Below are positions 26,700 to 28,150 of a DNA stretch of 28,150 nt, piece by piece. Both the position numbers and the translations under genes were made by a program. The notes beneath the pieces were generated by a model, which was given only the letters and a program-made list of their open reading frames with translations, was not told the DNA's origin and made no database searches. Origin of the DNA: Chara braunii (taxonomy: Eukaryota; Streptophyta; Charophyceae; Charales; Characeae); contig BFEA01000263.1 of the NCBI GenBank assembly GCA_003427395.1, positions 1,682,716-1,710,865 on the forward strand, read 5' to 3'. Every line of letters starts with the position of its first letter. The stretch's first letter is position 1.

Positions 26700-28150
26700 T
26701 GATCTCCTCACCGCCAAAACGGTGGCGCACCACTCGTCCGCTTTACGGACATTACCATGTATGACGGTACAGGGATACGTGTGTCTCGGTGGCTGCAGTC
26801 TGCCATCTGCACGCTCCAGCTCATGGACGTCCCACCTGATTGATCTCTACACACGCATGCGTAGCGGTCCTTTCAACGTCTTGGAGGATTTCTAAACTCA
26901 CTCCCTTCGTGAGGGCCGGACGCCGACCTTTATGGATTTCCTGACATTCCTCGAGGATCGCTTCGGAGCCCGACAAGACGTGACTGACGCCTTCGAGTGT
27001 GTCGTCAGTTCATGCTAGTTCGGCTCAGGTGGCGCTGCCAGCCTGGACCGCCGTATCCAAGTCTTTCAGGATGCCCGCCTCATTTGGGATGTGGCGTTCC
27101 TCCTCAAGGCTAGCCTCATCGATCGCTTTTTGGCCACCCTTCCCCTTAAGTACCGCTCCAATTATGGCGGTATGACTTCACATCGGCCCTGCAGGCTTAC
27201 GAGGCCGCCAGAGCCCATTAGCGGTTGCGGGCCCGTCTTCACCCCACTTCCTCCTTCCTGCCTCAACATACTGGTTACGCTCCCTCCTTCTCTCACGACA
27301 CTTCCCAACACCGTTCCCCTTTCCACGGTCATCCCCACCGTTCCGCGCGGCAGGGCCGCCACTTCTCGCACCGCTTCAGCGCGCTCGAGTATGGTGAGCA
27401 GGACGTTGTTGCCCCGCTGTCGCTTGAGGGTAACCATAGCGACGACCTCGACCTTTGCGAGGCCGTCCACTACCACCTGGAGGACTCTACCCTCCCTATA
27501 GCCGAGCGCCTCCAACTCGCCCTCTCCACCCTCTCTCAGGTACACAACCGCTCTGGTCACGCTGGCGCGTCGCCCCCCGAGGTCCCTCAGCAAGACCTCC
27601 CTCCGGGCTTTATCCCTTCTCGTGGTGTCCTTTCCGCTGAGAAGCACGCTGCCGTTTTCGGCCGGCGTGGGTGTTTACGTTGCCGCCAAGACGGCCACAC
27701 CTCCTTGCGGTGCTCTTACACCACAAGCCTTGACCACCACTACACTTAGCTTTCCCGCCAGCATTGTGCTCAGTACCCCCCTGGCGCCTCGTATCCCCGT
27801 GGCGCCTCCTAGCCACGGTGCAGTGTACACCTGCTCCCTCATCAGTACTCGGCTTCTCGACATCTCCTTCCTGGTTCGCCCCTCTCGCTACTGGAGTCGA
27901 GGTATCGCAGGACCCAACAGAGTGGACTCAACCCTCTGTCGCAGTACTGTCCACGCCTCCGTAGACCATCGTCTCCCCTCCTACCTCTCCACAACTATCG
28001 ACGTGTTGAGCTATCCACTCAGCCCGTTGCAGCGAGCAACTTGCGACTCGCGATAAAATTGTGTCCTCCTTTCTGGACTTGAGCATGCTCCAGGTTCGTC
28101 AAGAGCGACTCACCCTCCATGTTGCTGCACTGCATTGTCTTCTTGCCATC
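26700..28150 (+). pseudogene. gag: Second, partial gag copy of the same family
   Basis: Starting in the capsid at the equivalent of 19797 and running to the window end, this segment is about 90-93 percent identical to the first gag. It shares three lesions with the first copy: the TAA after EDF (near 26893), the frameshift near 27165, and the TAG in GCCCATTAG (near 27219). Its own changes include a 4 bp insertion near 26840 and an extra 36 bp in frame near 27003-27042 that contains a TAG. The zinc knuckle is intact at 27672-27713, in an open frame from 27225 to 27749 that is longer than in the first copy. Confidence 0.88.
28056..28150 (+). repeat. Third exact copy of the 95 bp sequence, at the window end
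   Basis: Identical over 95 bp to 21112-21206 and 21208-21302, and it stops at the same final base. The bases just before differ (GCGATA here, GCGAGG in the first copy). That the sequence ends exactly there suggests a contig end set by a repeat in the assembly graph. Confidence 0.85.

Overview
The window looks like repeat-rich, gene-poor nuclear DNA from a plant, probably a streptophyte. I could not identify the species. The reasons are a Ty3/gypsy chromovirus primed by initiator-Met tRNA, an Athila/Tat-type tRNA-Asp primer site, plant telo-box motifs, and decay of coding sequence by C-to-T/G-to-A changes, some in CHG context. I recognise no intact host gene, rRNA, CRISPR array or complete tRNA. 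Nearly all open reading frames outside the retroelement are low-complexity by-products of base composition.

Layout. 1-4.45 kb: two diverged arms in inverted orientation (about 430-1050 minus, 3640-4130 plus) around a 2.5 kb spacer with no recognisable gene; a short motif is also tandemly repeated in and beyond the left arm. 4.45-14.95 kb: a long AT-rich, gene-free stretch of old repeats. It holds a ~60 bp tandem repeat (5.55-5.76 kb), a 23 bp repeat (6.2-6.33 kb), a probable LTR end plus tRNA-Asp-type primer site (8.08 kb) with no coding region behind it, a palindromic CCACT-AGTGG repeat family (best at 12.6-12.8 kb), hairpins with GGTCG stems (13.8-14.06 kb) and a promoter-like hairpin/TATA/hairpin unit (14.64-14.72 kb). 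15.7-16.2 kb: a four-copy tandem repeat whose units end in TG-rich microsatellite.

16.47-26.7 kb: one nearly full-length but dead chromovirus in the plus orientation. Its order is 5' LTR, Met-tRNA primer site, a 2 kb leader, gag with a zinc knuckle, protease, reverse transcriptase, RNase H, integrase, chromodomain, 3' region and a truncated 3' LTR. Frameshifts and many in-frame stops interrupt it, and several stops sit where the family has invariant tryptophan. At 26.70 kb the 3' LTR breaks off directly into the middle of a second gag copy, which runs to the window end. The two gag copies share a stop, a frameshift and a second stop, so their common source was already defective or unusual.

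Assembly caution. A 95 bp sequence is duplicated exactly on both sides of a single N at 21207, and the window itself ends on the last base of the same 95 bp. This points to an uncollapsed contig overlap rather than biology. The other Ns are concentrated in the same retroelement. I found no convincing new biological system. The most informative signals are the decay pattern, an insertion in the RNase H domain, the repeated hairpin in the leader, and the assembly scar.
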